The translations under genes and the position numbers were made by a program. The notes under the pieces are model-generated. The model was given only the letters and a program-made list of their open reading frames with translations, was not told the origin of the DNA and did no database searches. A stretch of DNA of 64,000 nucleotides from Dipteronia dyeriana (lineage: Eukaryota > Streptophyta > Magnoliopsida > Sapindales > Sapindaceae), in assembly GCA_032871835.1 (NCBI GenBank), contig CM065299.1, positions 28,041,074 through 28,105,073 on the forward strand. Direction: 5' to 3'. Below are positions 47,471 through 62,530 of this stretch, piece by piece. How positions within the stretch are numbered: position 1 is the stretch's first letter; the number at the start of each line of letters is the position of its first letter.

Positions 47471-47540
47471 GGAGGGGGGAGGGGGGGGGGGGGGGGGGGG
47501 GGGGGGAGGGAGGGGGGAGGGAGAGAGAGAGAGAGAGTTT
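47471..47540 (+). repeat. G-run of 26 in a G/GA-rich block
   Basis: Purine-only sequence: GGAGGGGGGA, then 26 consecutive G (47481-47506), then AGGG/AGGGGGG groups and a (GA)n tail to 47537. It is a strong G-quadruplex candidate on the + strand. Its exact length is the sort of thing that sequencing gets wrong. Confidence 0.85.
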
Positions 47541-47789
47541 GGGTTTGTGTTTTTGGTATTGTGTTTATGTTCATGGTTCTGGGTGTGTGTATTTGGTGGT
47601 GGTGTTTTAGGTGATGGTGATGAGCTTGTGTTGGTGAATCGTGTGTATTTGGTGATGGTGATGGTGATAAATTGGGTTTTGAATTGGTTTTAGTTTTTTT
47701 TTTTTAATTGGTTGGTTTCTGGGTTTATGATTGAGAAAAAAAATTACAATTATTTTCAATTGTATTATTTATTTATTTTATTAATTCAT

Positions 47790-47890
47790 TAACTTCTGAT
47801 GAGATGAGGTTGGTCTAAAGATAAACATCTCACACCTGCACTTTAAGATTGTAGGTTCGAGTCCTCCCTCGATTCCCTCTTATGAAAAAA
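47790..47890 (+). repeat. tRNA-derived SINE-like unit
   Basis: Contains a pol III B-box match GGTTCGAGTCC (47854-47864). About 38 bp upstream lies a degenerate A-box-like 'ttggtctaaagat'. It is followed by CCCTC-type sequence and an A/T tail. It does not fold as a complete tRNA (one T-stem mismatch, no acceptor stem), so a SINE remnant is more likely. Confidence 0.4.
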
Positions 47891-48227
47891 ACCTCGAAAT
47901 TATGTAATAATGTAATATATATATATATATATATAATCATTAATTTATGTTTAAATAATTCATTCATTGTTATTTTCTTTTTTACTTTTTACCTTTCCAT
48001 AGTTAATTCTCATTAAAGTCCTTCAAACGCAGTTAAAATATTTCCCTTGGTGTTTCATGGTCAAACTACTAGTCTAACAGAAATACTAACGACATGAGGT
48101 AAATATTTGAATAATTTAGTTTTTAGAGGGTAAAAAGGCCATTTATGAAACTGAGGGGGCAAAGTTATGAATATCACAATCTTCAAGGGGGAAATAATAA
48201 TATCCCTTTAATAAAAGATTATATATA

Positions 48228-48399
48228 TAAATTTCAAGTCATCGCGCACTGATATAAATTCATCAGTGTGTTGGATGTTGACCATTAGATTTACATACTT
48301 TGACTCAAAGTGTATGCACTTGTTAAAGCTTCTCCATAATTAGTGGTTCACATGCAACGCACTAATATAAGTTATATCAATACGTATTGAAGAGAAAAG

Positions 48400-48400
<1 letters not shown>
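48228..48400. repeat. Dispersed MITE-like repeat, copy B
   Basis: Same order of words as the copy at 42140-42330, in the same orientation, with most of the 28-base core around 'catactttgactcaaagtg' unchanged. Confidence 0.65.

Positions 48401-48405
<5 letters not shown>

Positions 48406-48449
<44 letters not shown>
48406..48449. repeat. (TA)n microsatellite
   Basis: Uninterrupted TA dinucleotides for about 44 bases, directly after repeat copy B. Confidence 0.9.
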
Positions 48450-48451
<2 letters not shown>

Positions 48452-49185
48452 AAATATTACAATAATTCAGGGTTTGAAAGGAAGACTAAAACCTACAACC
48501 TCTTGGTGTAGGTACGAGAGGCATAACAGTAAGCCAACTTTATCTTGTCCTCTTAGCGTAGATGTTTATATGTTGAGAAACTTAGGTTATCTCCAACCCA
48601 AAATATTAATTTGGTGTAACTTTCACACCATTTGTTTATTTAATCTTCAACTCATAGCACCAAATGTTACATTAAAAAGAATATTCTTTTGAATATATAT
48701 ATATATTTAATTATTTTTCAACAATTAACATTTCATCCCTTAATTAACGTAATATTACAATAATATATTTTCTTAGTTAACTAAAAATAGTCCTTAAAAA
48801 TAACTAAAAATAGTATTTTTTCACCCCTTATGAAGTTTTTAATGTTGTGTTTTGTTTTTAATTTTAGTGTTTTCAAATTGAAGATTAAAAAAAAAAACAA
48901 AATTAGTATATTTTTTGTATTATATACTTAATTTTAGTTTATTATAAATGTTAATATAATTAGTAATTATATTTAAACAAATAAAAATTAAGTAAAATCA
49001 CTAAATAATCAATGGGATATAATTAGAATAAATTTGATTGAAACCAAAGGTAAAACTGTGATTAAATAAAACTTTAAATAATAAAAAGGGATATAATTAG
49101 AATAAATTTTATTGTATAGGATAAAACTGTAATTAAATAAAACTATAGGTATAAAAAAAGGAAAGAGTTGCGTCAAAGCGAAGAC
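48450..49185. other. A+T-rich spacer, no gene seen
   Basis: Contains a short repeat 'gggatataattagaataaatt' near 49013 and 49088. No gene was recognised. Confidence 0.45.
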
Positions 49186-49189
49186 CCAA

Positions 49190-49810
49190 CGAATTTGACG
49201 CAGATAGAGATACATATTTTTTCCCGAGGCCCCAATCCTCCGCGTCCCCATCCCTATTTGAGGGTTTTTTAATTTGAAAAAAATAGGAAAATGGGGAGGG
49301 GGGGATGGGGGATGAAAATCATCCCCAGATTGATATAGGGAAGGGGATGGGGGGACCCCTCCCAATCCCCATTTCCCAATTTTCCCCAAACATATATAAA
49401 TATAATTTTAATATATATTTTTAATATTTTTTTTTTATTCTTTGAAACCATAAGTATATATACACATTTACTCTTTTGACTGGATTAATGAATTTTATTT
49501 TATATTTGTAATGAAATGTTTGTTTTTTTTAGTTTAATTTGTAATTTTTAGTTAAATGGAAAAACGAAGAACTGAGAAAAGTAGAAAAACAGAAAAACGG
49601 AAAAACAGAAAAAAAGAAAAAAAGAGAGGAGAAAAACGGAAAAAATGGAAAAAATGGAAAAAATGGAAAACTGGGATTGGAGATGAATACATATCCCCTA
49701 AAATTCTCCATCCCTATTTTCCCAAATGAAGAAATTGAGGGATGGGGTAAAGGTATGGGAAGTGGGAATGGGGATGAGGGGATCTATATCCATGACCATT
49801 CCCCAAACAT
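49190..49810. mobile_element. Possible non-autonomous element with G/C-run ends
   Basis: 49225-49390 has CCCCATCCC / GGGGATGGGG words in both orientations. 49680-49800 has the matching set, including 'ccattccccaaacatg' against 'ttccccaaacatata'. A+T-rich, GAAAAACGG-repeat sequence lies between them. The paired, inverted arrangement suggests a TIR element, but no exact end or target duplication was found. Confidence 0.35.
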
Positions 49811-50139
49811 GCATATCTAGACGTAGATATATAGAGTTGGCCGGTTCGGTTGGAGAGGATTTTTGGCTTCAAATGTTGTGTTTTGCTTCAATATAGAGTC
49901 TGTTGGGGTTGCTGTTCAAATATGCTTTATTTATATGGTTCCTTCGTGTTATTTCCCCTTAAATAATCATTTCCTTGTTTGGGTAACAATAAATAATAGT
50001 TTCTAGTGAAGTACAAAATCCAGGGCTTCAAATTAGTTAGAATTGTAAGGTTGTAGATTAGTAGATAGCCCAAACACAACCTTCTCCACCACCATGTTCT
50101 GAACTGAAACTCTTCTTGTTTTCCACACACACTCTCACC

Positions 50140-52552
50140 ATGTCCATATCCATGGCCTTGCCCTCTCTTTCTCCTCCTCCTCCTCCAACATCTCCCTCAT
50201 TTCACCTCTCCAAAACCCATATCTTCTTTGCCCACAATCCCTTTCTCTCTCTCAGCTCCAGAAGACAATCTCACTTCACTGTTAAGGCCTCAACAACTGA
50301 CAATGGAGTTGGAGTTTCAGCCCCAGCTGCCACTGTAGAGGAACCCAAGGCGCAAGAAGAAGTCTCGGTGAAGTCCAATGGTGCTGTGGATGCTCAGGAA
50401 GTGGAGGTTGTGATCAAATTTCAGGACCACAAATGGGTTAATGGGACTTGGGACCTAAAGCAATTTCAGAAAGATGGTCAGACCAATTGGGATGCTGTTA
50501 TTGATGCTGGTGAGGTTTTGGTTTCTCGTGTGTTTATTTGTGGTTTATTTCATAGTCATTTCTGAAGATAAGACTAAAGAGTAGCTTCTGTTATTTTCTT
50601 TACCATTTTGTTTGTTATAATATGGTTGGTAGATGAGCAAATCTAGCAATGAATTCGAATAGAAATTCAAGTGATCTGAATCTTTTATACTTAGGCTTTA
50701 GTCAATTTTAAAAACTCGAAAATACCTATTTAGGTCAGTTAGGGATTTGATCCCCTTTTCTTTTCTTTTATTTCTATGGTATTATCCTTCCTTAGCTTCT
50801 GTTTTCTTGGCTTTATTTTTACTGTGATTTGTGCAAAATGCATTTCTTTAAACTAACATATGGTTTTGTTCCATTGTTGATGCTATTAGGCAAGGAAAGA
50901 ATGTTGTTTGGAAACCATACTAACAAAAAGATTGAAGTAAAGTGTTTCGACTCTTAATAGTGCTTACTTCAATCTTTATTTGTGGTTGGATGTTCTTAAT
51001 AGTGCTTACTTCAATCTTTATTTGTGGTTGGATGTTCAGAATGTCCATCGAGCTGCAAGTATATTAGATACTTAATTTAAATTCATGGCATCCCATCACG
51101 TGTTGCATATCTTATATCTTTTAATCTAATCAGTCTTAAATCCTAAAATTTATTGTCCATTGTACCGTTTCTAAAGGAGTTGTTATAAAAAAGGAGTCAA
51201 AGTTTTCTACATTCAGTTCCATATTCGACATTACCTCCACCGTCCCAACTTCAATTAGGTGATGTAACTGGTACCATGATGTAAACCAGAAAGTTTCACG
51301 GTCCAAGTTTGCAATCATAGATTATAGATCATCTGTCGTATCCCCAGTGAAGATAGATTGTATTCTAGTAGTCTTCACAGCTAATAAAGATAAGTCCTCA
51401 TAGCACAAGACGGGAATATCTACTCTCTTTTCTCTCCTCTTGATAAGTAAAGTGCCCCAAAAAGGTGCAATCACTATTCACTTTATTGTGCTTTGAGTTG
51501 AAATGTCGAATCTGATTTGAGTTTATATTACTAAAGTTTCGATGATACGGGTTTGTATGTTCATAACCTTTTAGCCCTTTCACCTATTTATGGATAAGCT
51601 CATATTACATCATGTTGCTAGATGACCTTATCTCTGTGAAATGATCGTCAATATTAGTTTTAGTGAGCTTAGTTTTGAACAAGGGACTTATACTTTTTAC
51701 CATGGGAGTTCATTAGTCCTAACAGTACAAACTATTTGTATATTCAGTTGCTGTGTCAGATATAGTTTAATATCACATTTATATCTGATATTCATGTGTT
51801 CATTGAGTTATTCATCCCAGATGACCCACAGGAAGACATCTACGGATTATCTGCATGCTGTCGTATTTTAGCTCGACATTTACAACCATTGTGCCATATA
51901 TATCCTTTTTTTTTATTATTTTATTGTTCTTTTAGGGAAAGTCAAAGTCAGGTTGGTTTTGGGGCAGGGGGGATTGAATATCATACTAAAGTAATTGGCT
52001 TAATATGTTCCTTTATAGTTCAGAAGATCTGTTGGTTTCTGTTGACCTACTTTGCATAACCCTTTTCAGAGGTTAAGAGAAGAAAATGGCTCGAGGATAA
52101 CCCTGAATCTTCCAGTAATGATGACCCTGTAGTCTTTGACACTTCAATTATACCTTGGTGGACATGGATGAAGCGGTTCCATCTACCTGAAGCCGAACTT
52201 CTTAACGGTTCTTTAGATTTATATCTCCATTTTCAATATAGATCATAATGTATCCTCGTTGGCTCGTGCTAATCCAAGTGTTGTTTAATGTGTTTGCATA
52301 GGCCGTGCTGCAATGATAGGGTTCTTTATGGCTTATCTGGTTGATAGCTTGACCGGGGTAGGCCTCGTTGATCAGATGGGCAACTTCGTTTGCAAGACAC
52401 TATTATTTGTTGCTGTTGTCGGAGTACTTGTAATCAGAAAGAATGAAGATGTTGAAACCCTGAAAAAGCTTCTGGAAGAGACAACCTATTATGATAAGCA
52501 ATGGAAGGCAACCTGGCAAGATGAGACCTCAAGCAGTGCCAAAAGGGAGTAG
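50140..52552 (+). CDS. LIL3: Light-harvesting-like protein 3 (LIL3), chloroplast
   Basis: Three exons, 50140..50509, 52070..52207 and 52302..52552, close in phase to 252 residues.

A Ser/Pro-rich transit peptide (about the first 48 residues, ending near [11 protein letters not shown]) is followed by an acidic linker. Next is the conserved [20 protein letters not shown] block and [18 protein letters not shown]. One light-harvesting-type membrane helix starts at [20 protein letters not shown] (from Glu166), carrying the Glu/Asn/Arg chlorophyll-binding signature, and a second hydrophobic stretch ([17 protein letters not shown]) follows.

LIL3 anchors geranylgeranyl reductase and related chlorophyll-synthesis enzymes in the thylakoid membrane, supporting chlorophyll and tocopherol production. 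The first intron (1.56 kb) holds a short tandem duplication. The ATG at 50140 is chosen because family proteins start with this transit peptide; the ATG nearby at 50093 only makes a two-codon frame. Confidence 0.95.
50954..51037 (+). repeat. Perfect 42-bp tandem duplication in LIL3 intron 1
   Basis: The 42-base unit beginning TTAATAGTGCTTACTTCAAT (50954-50995) is repeated at once at 50996-51037 with no visible change, so it is recent. Confidence 0.9.
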
Positions 52553-52956
52553 TCAGATTGCAGTTTTTAGTCTCTGCATTTGTTCCCTATTAGTATCTCT
52601 GTAAGTTATCTAAGCTAGTAGGATATTGATCTCGTGTTTCGTATCTAATTTTGTGAACGTGTTTTCTTCGTAATGATTAATGAATCGTTGAATCATTGTG
52701 CACCGAGCAAAAAAGATAGTCTGTGCAATGGAAATGTAGTTGGGCTTAATTTCATCCACGTTCCGCTAATAAGAATACAGTCACAGTTTTTTTTTTGTTA
52801 ACCAGATGGTACATATGACAATACTCTGCGACAAACAATGACACCCATTCAAATTGCTCATTTACATACAAGTTATTATATCTACTGTTACATTGCCAAA
52901 TGTTTTTAGGATTGCTGATGACAAAGTTGTAACTTGCAACTAGTTAGCTCTCGAGA

Positions 52957-53854
52957 TCAGTTGTCAGGCAACATGCACACGGCAAACAGCCCAATAACTG
53001 TCTTCTGCACCATCTTGTTATCGGAGGAGATGTAATGGATATTGATATAGGCATTAGGAAAGCCACTACCCTGAAGATGTTTTGGACTGTTCCAGAGGGT
53101 GAAATTTCTTGCCTGGAAGTACTGTAGGTAAAGGTCATTGCAATCATGGCCATTAAGAGTTTCCAGAACAAAGGATAGTTGATTGTGAGTATTATGATAG
53201 TGTTCCAAGGATATACAAAACCCTACACTGTTGAAGAACATGAACATAATGAATGAAAATTTATCCGAAGCCAGAATCGCTTTACCTCTGTGAGTACCAT
53301 CATCTCTTAACACCCCACCGGGAGTGCTCAGGCCAGTCTGGTAGGTCGCTATTGCCATTAGTACAGCCACCACTAACAAATCACCCCGCACTCATTTGGG
53401 TCACTCTCGTCCAATTGAAACTTGAAGTAGTCTGCCCAGTTAGTTATCTTGTCTCGAGATAGATTGCTTGCTCTTGGAGGTCTTGAGGAAGAAAGTGTTT
53501 GATGTTCTGAGCGAGTGGGTACTTGAGTGGCAACCCTTCCCTTGATGCAAGCACAGTGAAGAGGAGTCGTGTCATCTTTCCTCCTGAGAAGGCAAATCCG
53601 ATCATTGAACTTCAAAAGTTCTCTCATTACCTTGTTGTACCCGCCAAGTGAATTGCACTGAACCCATGTCGATTCAAGTCTTTCACGTAATCTGCAGCGT
53701 TTCATATTCAGCTGCCAAGCATGGAAGCTACATGCAGTGGAGTATCAGTGCTGGTGGTAGCTACGCATTCTAGGATAAGAGGATCATCTCTGAGGAGTTT
53801 AAGCAAAGATTCAATGTTTGCTTCTCTAGCAGCCTTAAACAATGTTGAATCCAT
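52957..53854 (-). pseudogene. Broken ankyrin-repeat / PGG-domain membrane protein
   Basis: On the - strand, the ATG at 53854 opens an ankyrin-type N-terminus (MDSTLFKAAREANIESLLKL ... TDTPLHVASMLGS) that meets TGA at 53710..53708 after 48 codons. Further family sequence then appears in other frames. Near 53680 is LNRHGFSAIHLAG. Down to about 53390 there is MRELLKFNDRICLLRRKDDT, then TPLHCACIKG, then NWADYFKFQLDE. From about 53385 to the stop at 52957 comes the PGG region (GDLLVVAVLMAIATYQTGLS, TPGGVL).

An early stop, at least two frame changes and missing middle repeats show that the gene is dead. Intact relatives are plasma-membrane ankyrin proteins linked to plant defence (BDA1/ACD6-like). 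Exact borders of the lost parts are not visible. Confidence 0.85.
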
Positions 53855-54279
53855 TCTGCTAGATTGCATTGACCCTGAAGAAAATTATAGAAATCCAAAA
53901 CGTAGATCCCTATAATAAAAGTCAATTTTATATATTATAAGTTAATTAGACACTGAATAATGGTCTGGTTTCTCGCTTGCTTCAATCTCATGTATTGAAC
54001 AAGTCCAGGACTGTTTTCACATTTTTTTTTTGAAACATAGAAGGCTAAATCCACAGAGCCAACTAGGAAGCTTAGGGAAAATAAATAATAGCAATTGAAA
54101 CAGGTGACATGCAGAGAAAAACACATCAAACTATTATTAAGTTTGTTCATAGTTATTCAAATAAAGTTCAAACTAGTACTGATGAGTTCATTTGTTTTAT
54201 TTTAACTTGTTATAAAGTTTCTCATCTAATACTGCAGTTTGTCATAGCCATTCATTGGATGCCTAACCGAAGACATATC

Positions 54280-57505
<3,226 letters not shown>

Positions 57506-57522
57506 TCAATGCAGTGTGAAGC

Positions 57523-57530
57523 TACTTATA
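57523..57530 (-). promoter_or_regulatory. Probable TATA box of the GDH gene
   Basis: TATAAGTA on the - strand, about 60 bases upstream of the ATG at 57466, giving a short 5' UTR. This is the best core-promoter word in the region, but its assignment rests on position alone. Confidence 0.4.
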
Positions 57531-57539
57531 GGTAAATAA

Positions 57540-58022
57540 AAGAAACAAAAAAGAAAGAAAGAAGCAAAACAACAGATGGAGCGCTGTAGTTGCATGCACA
57601 GAAAGAGAAAGGTTGAACTATTGTGGTTTTGGTTTATATGGAACACTGTTTTTGTTTTACTGTTTTGAAGTACGTGTTTTATTTCACAAATGGCTGCAGT
57701 TGTATGCTCAAATGGAGAAATGTTTAACGACTGTGGTTTTTTTTTTTTTTTTTTGAAATGAAAATGTTGTGGTTTTAGTTTATATGGAACACTGGTTTTG
57801 TTTTAGTGTTTTATAGAGTTTCTTCTGCAAGAAAATTTGCCACTTGGAATGAGCATTTACACTCTTACCCTATTTAGTCAGTAGCAATAAGTTTTCAGTT
57901 CCCTAGATTTCTCATTTATATGGATCTTTGTTTATCATTAACGTTTCTGCCATACAACTTTATTTTTTTTTCTTTATTTAGTCAATTTTTTTTTTAAAAT
58001 TATTACAGACAACCAATGTTGA
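57540..58022. other. Upstream region of GDH, no gene seen
   Basis: The phrase 'ttgtggttttggtttatatggaacact' near 57620 is repeated near 57767 within a diverged direct repeat of about 150 bp. No coding sequence was recognised. Confidence 0.5.
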
Positions 58023-59509
58023 TTTTATAATAGGGTTAATAGCACCGATGTCCTCTAAACTTACAACGCAGTTGCATAGTATTCCTGGATTTTTTTTTTG
58101 ACAGTTTACCCCTTGAACTACCATAAATTTGTAAAATTGGACGGATTACTAACTTCCGTCTAATTTTCGATCATGTGCTGCTCACGTACAAACAGACGTG
58201 GAATCAAAGTTGGAAATGAAATAAAAACACAATATTGACTTTCAACTTATTTGTACTGTACTCTTCTTGTCTTAAAAAAATATATTTTTTAAAAATGGAT
58301 CTCCACCACTCATCTTTGAGATGGATGGTGGAGATTAAATATAATTTATAAAAAAACAGAAATTTGATTTAAAAAATATCATAACAAAAACAAAAAACAA
58401 AATAAAGAACAAAAAGGAGAGGTCGATTCAACAACACAGAAAATAAATTTCATCACATTCAAACAAATTCAACAACCCATAAAATAACTAATCTATAACT
58501 ATCACATTAATGATATGCTAATATTATAAAGTGGAAATGGTGAGGATTGTTACCTTTTTTTTTTGTATTGCGATGATGTCACCAGTTTAATAACTTACGT
58601 TTAAAAGACAAATATTATGGTGAATTGTCTAAAATGCCATTAAAAGTTGTTTTTGTAATTCAATCAGCTTTTACTTTGAAATTTTCGAAGATTTTTTTTT
58701 ATTCTTTCATCTTCTACCTCCAATAGAAGTCAAACATCATAACATTATCAATGCATCTTCATTGGATAATTAATTTAGTAGGGTTACCCATACGCATTCG
58801 GGGGTCGAGCTCGGGGGGGCAAGAGGTAGCGCCCCCAGAGTTTTTTTTTATGGTCAATACTTACAAGACTGAAAATGTAATTACAAAAGCTCAAACAGTA
58901 AAATAAAAGCCCGAAGCTTCTTTATAAAGGCTCGGACAGAGCTTTTATAAAAGCTCGGACTCGGACAGAGCTTTTATAAAAGCTTTGAGTTTCTTTATAA
59001 AAGCTTTGAGTTTCTTTATAAAAGCTCGAATCGAGCTTTTGTATACTCAGATCGAGTTTTTGTATAAAAGCTCGAAGCTTTTATAAAAGCTCGGATCGAG
59101 CTTTTGTATAAAAGTTTTGAGCTTTTATATAAAAGCTCCGAGCTTTTGTACAAAAGCTCCGAGCTTTTAAAAGTTCGATCAGAGTTTTTATAAAAGCTCT
59201 TAGATTTTATACAAAAGCTCGATTACATGTCAAAATCTCAAAAAACAAAACTCGAATGTAAATAAAAGCTCGATTTCATCTTCCTAAACAACTTCCAAGT
59301 TTCGGTACCGTCGCCGTGAAAATGAAGCCGTCGATTCACTTTTTGTCTATTTACTTTTTCTCTCTTTCTTCACAACGACAGCGATGACATGAGTATTTTC
59401 GTCTTTATACTTTTAATGATGTCTTTTAAACATGATTTATTAATGTGGTGATATTTCCACAAAACCCCCTCTAAAAGGTGCTATTAATTTTTCAAACCCT
59501 ATTATAAAA
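58023..59509. mobile_element. Inverted-repeat element with a palindrome array inside
   Basis: Both ends begin TTTTATAATAGGGTT in inverted orientation. Further in, AATAGCACC and CCTCTAAA-type blocks match across the two ends. Flanks show no convincing target duplication. The interior shares 'atggatggtggagatt' wording with the element at 15511-17208 and contains the AAAGCTC palindromes listed separately. No transposase was seen. Confidence 0.55.
58903..59272. repeat. Array of short palindromes, AAAAGCTC..GAGCTTTT
   Basis: About a dozen half-sites AAAGCTC and GAGCTTT alternate through 370 bp, mostly separated by 'ttata' or 'ttgta'. One perfect case with 10-bp arms and a one-base centre is 59020-59040. 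Others lie near 59085-59105, 59134-59145 and 59153-59167. Sequence between units is also similar, so this is a tandem array whose unit is itself a hairpin. Confidence 0.8.
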
Positions 59510-59772
59510 GATAAAATTTTGGAAAGATTAGTTTTCTTATGCAATTTTTTTTTATAAAGTAATTTTACACATTCCAAATATGTATATTGAAAGGTGAATA
59601 GGGACGAAGTCAATTCAAGTTTGGGGGCAATTATATATAAATTAGAGAGGGGAACATAGTAAAAAGTGTTTAAATTTTAATAATAATTTTAAAATCTTCT
59701 AAAATAAATTTAAAAAAATTGGGGGAAGGGGAACCCAAACCCTTACAATTGAATAATGATTTGTCATAATTT

Positions 59773-59813
<41 letters not shown>

Positions 59814-61079
59814 CATTTTCTTCGCACCAATGAAAAGAAATATCAAGACATCAAACTCTAGTATTGTCTTTTCCCAAATGTTAAATTTGATTTTAAAAAA
59901 ATTATATATTTATAAAAAAATATTTTTCTTTAAAAATTATTTTTGACATTATCAACAAATTAAAATATTGTCTTTCTATAAAAAACAAACAAAAATCTTT
60001 TTATACCTATTTTCTTCTTTCTTCAACAACAAAACTACTTCTCTATACATCAATTTTCTTCTGCATCAAATAAGGAAAAAAATAATAATAACAAAACTTT
60101 GATGAACCAATGAATAAATTAATCAAGTAAATAAAGATCATGAGCAATCCAAATTTTTTCTACAACAAACTAAAAAAATTTGACAAAACTTTGATGAACC
60201 AATCAATTTCGGAGACAAAACATGACCGATCGATGACAAAAAAAAATACACTTATTGTATATATATAAAAGAAAACTTCAATATTATAATTTTTAGCTAA
60301 AAAGAAAAATGGTAATCGTTCATTGGTTCCATGTAAAAGGCATATATAAAATATGGCCAATCGATGATAAAAGTAAAAAAAACACACATATATAAAAGAA
60401 AACTTCAATATGTTATTTTCGGACTAGGAAGAAGAACGGTAATTGTTCATTAGTTCCATACAAAATGCATATATCTAGTAAATGGCTTTTTATTGTAATT
60501 CGTTGTTCATTGGTAATTATTCAACAATTCATATAACGAAAAAATTCAAAAAATGATAAACTTGTAACCTTATAATCATTATTTATATCATGTTTATAAA
60601 TCATGTGAAAAATTTATAATTAACATCTTTATGTGTCAACTTGTATATAGCCAATTATTCAGTACGATGCCATCTATCCTAAACTATTAAATTTAAATTG
60701 GGTTTATTTTATGGTAAAAGACAACTTAATAGTTTTTTTTTTAAAACAAAATAGAAAAATAGAAAGAAGAAGAAGAAAAGAAAACATGATTGATGATTTA
60801 AAAGTATCTATAAGAAAATCCTATTTTGATCACCTCAATCAACATTTTTTTTCTTCTTAAAGACACTTCAATCAAGGATTCATATAGTTCATCAGAGACA
60901 TTTATAAAAGTAGTCAAATTAAAAAATTGATTAGTTTTTTAATCAAAAATATTTAAGTTATTGTCTTTAATCGGATATAAGTTATAAAGTCTAAAATGCT
61001 TATTTTTTTTTAAAATCAATTTATTTGTAAAAGTTAACCTAAATTGTTATTTTTTTTACAAACATAAACCCAAATTGTT
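59510..61079. other. A+T-rich spacer, no gene seen
   Basis: Includes a (TA)n run at about 59779-59809 and a diverged duplication: 'gaaaacttcaata.t.attttt' and 'aatggtaatcgttcattggttccatgtaaaa' near 60270-60340 recur near 60400-60465. No gene is supported. Confidence 0.5.
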
Positions 61080-61082
61080 TTA

Positions 61083-61375
61083 GTGCTTGATTGGTTGAAC
61101 TTTCTACTGCCTCAAAAGGTCTACAAATGTTTAGTTGAGTTGTTTTTAAAGTTGCTTGGTTGGACTTTTGAGATTGTCTATTTCAAATTAAGTGGAGACT
61201 AGTAGAGTATAAACCCCTGCTAGACAAAAGCTTATGGGGATGTGTTTATCTAAATAGATTTTTTTATAAGTCAACCAACCAAACCATGATTGGTAAAAGA
61301 TCTATGTGTAGTAGATCTACTACAAAAAGATCTTTTACCATTAGAGGTTTTTTTAAAACTCAACCAAACAAGCTC
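61083..61375. mobile_element. Tourist-type MITE (PIF/Harbinger-like)
   Basis: The left end GTGCTTGATTGGTTGAACTTT and the inverse of the right end GAGCTTGTTTGGTTGAGTTTT match at 17 of 21 positions. TTA flanks both sides (61080-61082 and 61376-61378). At 293 bp it is non-coding. Confidence 0.75.
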
Positions 61376-61378
61376 TTA

Positions 61379-62160
61379 ATGTCATTATCAATAAAAAAAG
61401 CATCGTTTCAACTGTAGAGAGAGAGAGGCAAAGGTGATCAGAGAAAAGGTGGGCAACCATGCGATGGTGACGAGAGAAGAGTGATGTCGACCAGACGTCG
61501 ACGAAGAAGAATCGGTTGGATGAACTAACCAGACGCCGACGAAGAAGAAGAAAAGAAAGGAAAGGACTGGATCGTGTGAAGCCAGCGAAGAAGAAGCATG
61601 TGCTTTCAGACAACGATTTGACGATCGAACATTCCAATGACTTAGGTTGACCTCGACCTATTTGTGACACAACTCGTTTGTGACCCAATTTCGACCCGTA
61701 TTCAATACACTTCAACACGAGTTCGACTTTAATTGTTCAAGGTACAATTTTAGTTCAATTTATTTGTTAATTGATTCGATTTTTGTGAAAGCCAATTACT
61801 GTGAAAAACTTCTTAGGTTTGATAAGTTATATTGAAAAGCTTGAGTGATGTGGTTGATAGAGACTACTAGATATTTGATAAAAGTCTTGAATGAGAAAAC
61901 AAATAACTAAAATATAGAAACATGAAGCTCCATTAATTGAGAGTTTTTTAGTGAAGTTTTCTCTATATTTTATGGTTAATGAGATTTACAAGTCTATACT
62001 TGGTTTATATACTAGTGTAAACTACAAAACTTATGTTTCCTGGATTTCAAGGATTAACTAATTCAACCTAGTTGGAAATCCAAGTCAGCAGGTATTAGTT
62101 ACATGTAGTTATACTAACTATGATTAAAACTGCCTCAATTTATGTATATATGTATATTTA
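61379..62160. other. Spacer, no gene supported
   Basis: 61400-61720 is G+C-richer with 'gacgaagaagaa' repeats. Its - strand open frame is Ser/Leu/Arg-rich and matches nothing I know. Confidence 0.4.
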
Positions 62161-62161
62161 T

Positions 62162-62530
62162 ATACAACAAACAAAGGTTCTATTTTGGGGAGTCATCTAT
62201 TTCTTTAGTGATTTTGTGTCTGCTCTGTTTTTGTGTTGATCTGGTTTGGTGCTTGTTTGAGGTGTAGGCTGTTGTGTTTATGCTTGCTTTGCTTCTTGTG
62301 TTTATTCAGTTGGCTGTTTCTTGCTCTGTTTTTTGTTTTCGTTTCTTGTTTGGTTTGTTTAGAGGCTATTTATTTTTTTATTTTTGGCTTGAGCTGTTGC
62401 ACAACCTATGTTTTTTCTTTACTGGGGTTGTTGTTTGTTGGTGTTTGTTGTTGCCGGTTTTGGCTTTTCTTAGCCTTGGCCTTAATAATATCTCAGCAGT
62501 TCAAAAAAAAAATAAAAAATAAAAAAAAAT
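62162..62530 (+). mobile_element. 5'-truncated LINE 3' end with A-rich tail
   Basis: T/G-rich sequence of the 'tgcttgttt', 'ctgtttcttg', 'ggtttgtttagaggc' kind ends in 'ttagccttggccttaataatatc' and an A-rich tail (62501-62530). This is the look of plant L1-type LINE 3' UTRs. A 10-base word ATACTAACTA occurs on both sides (62111-62120 and 62551-62560) but not directly against the tail, so its status as a target duplication is uncertain. Confidence 0.5.

Noticed and set aside
47850..47870. A true tRNA gene
   Set aside because: It has a B-box match only. The T-stem has a mismatch and no acceptor stem or anticodon arm can be drawn, so it is listed as SINE-like.
61353..61718. 121-codon - strand open frame
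   Set aside because: Composition follows GAAGAA/GACGAAG repeats and it overlaps the end of a MITE; no recognisable motif.
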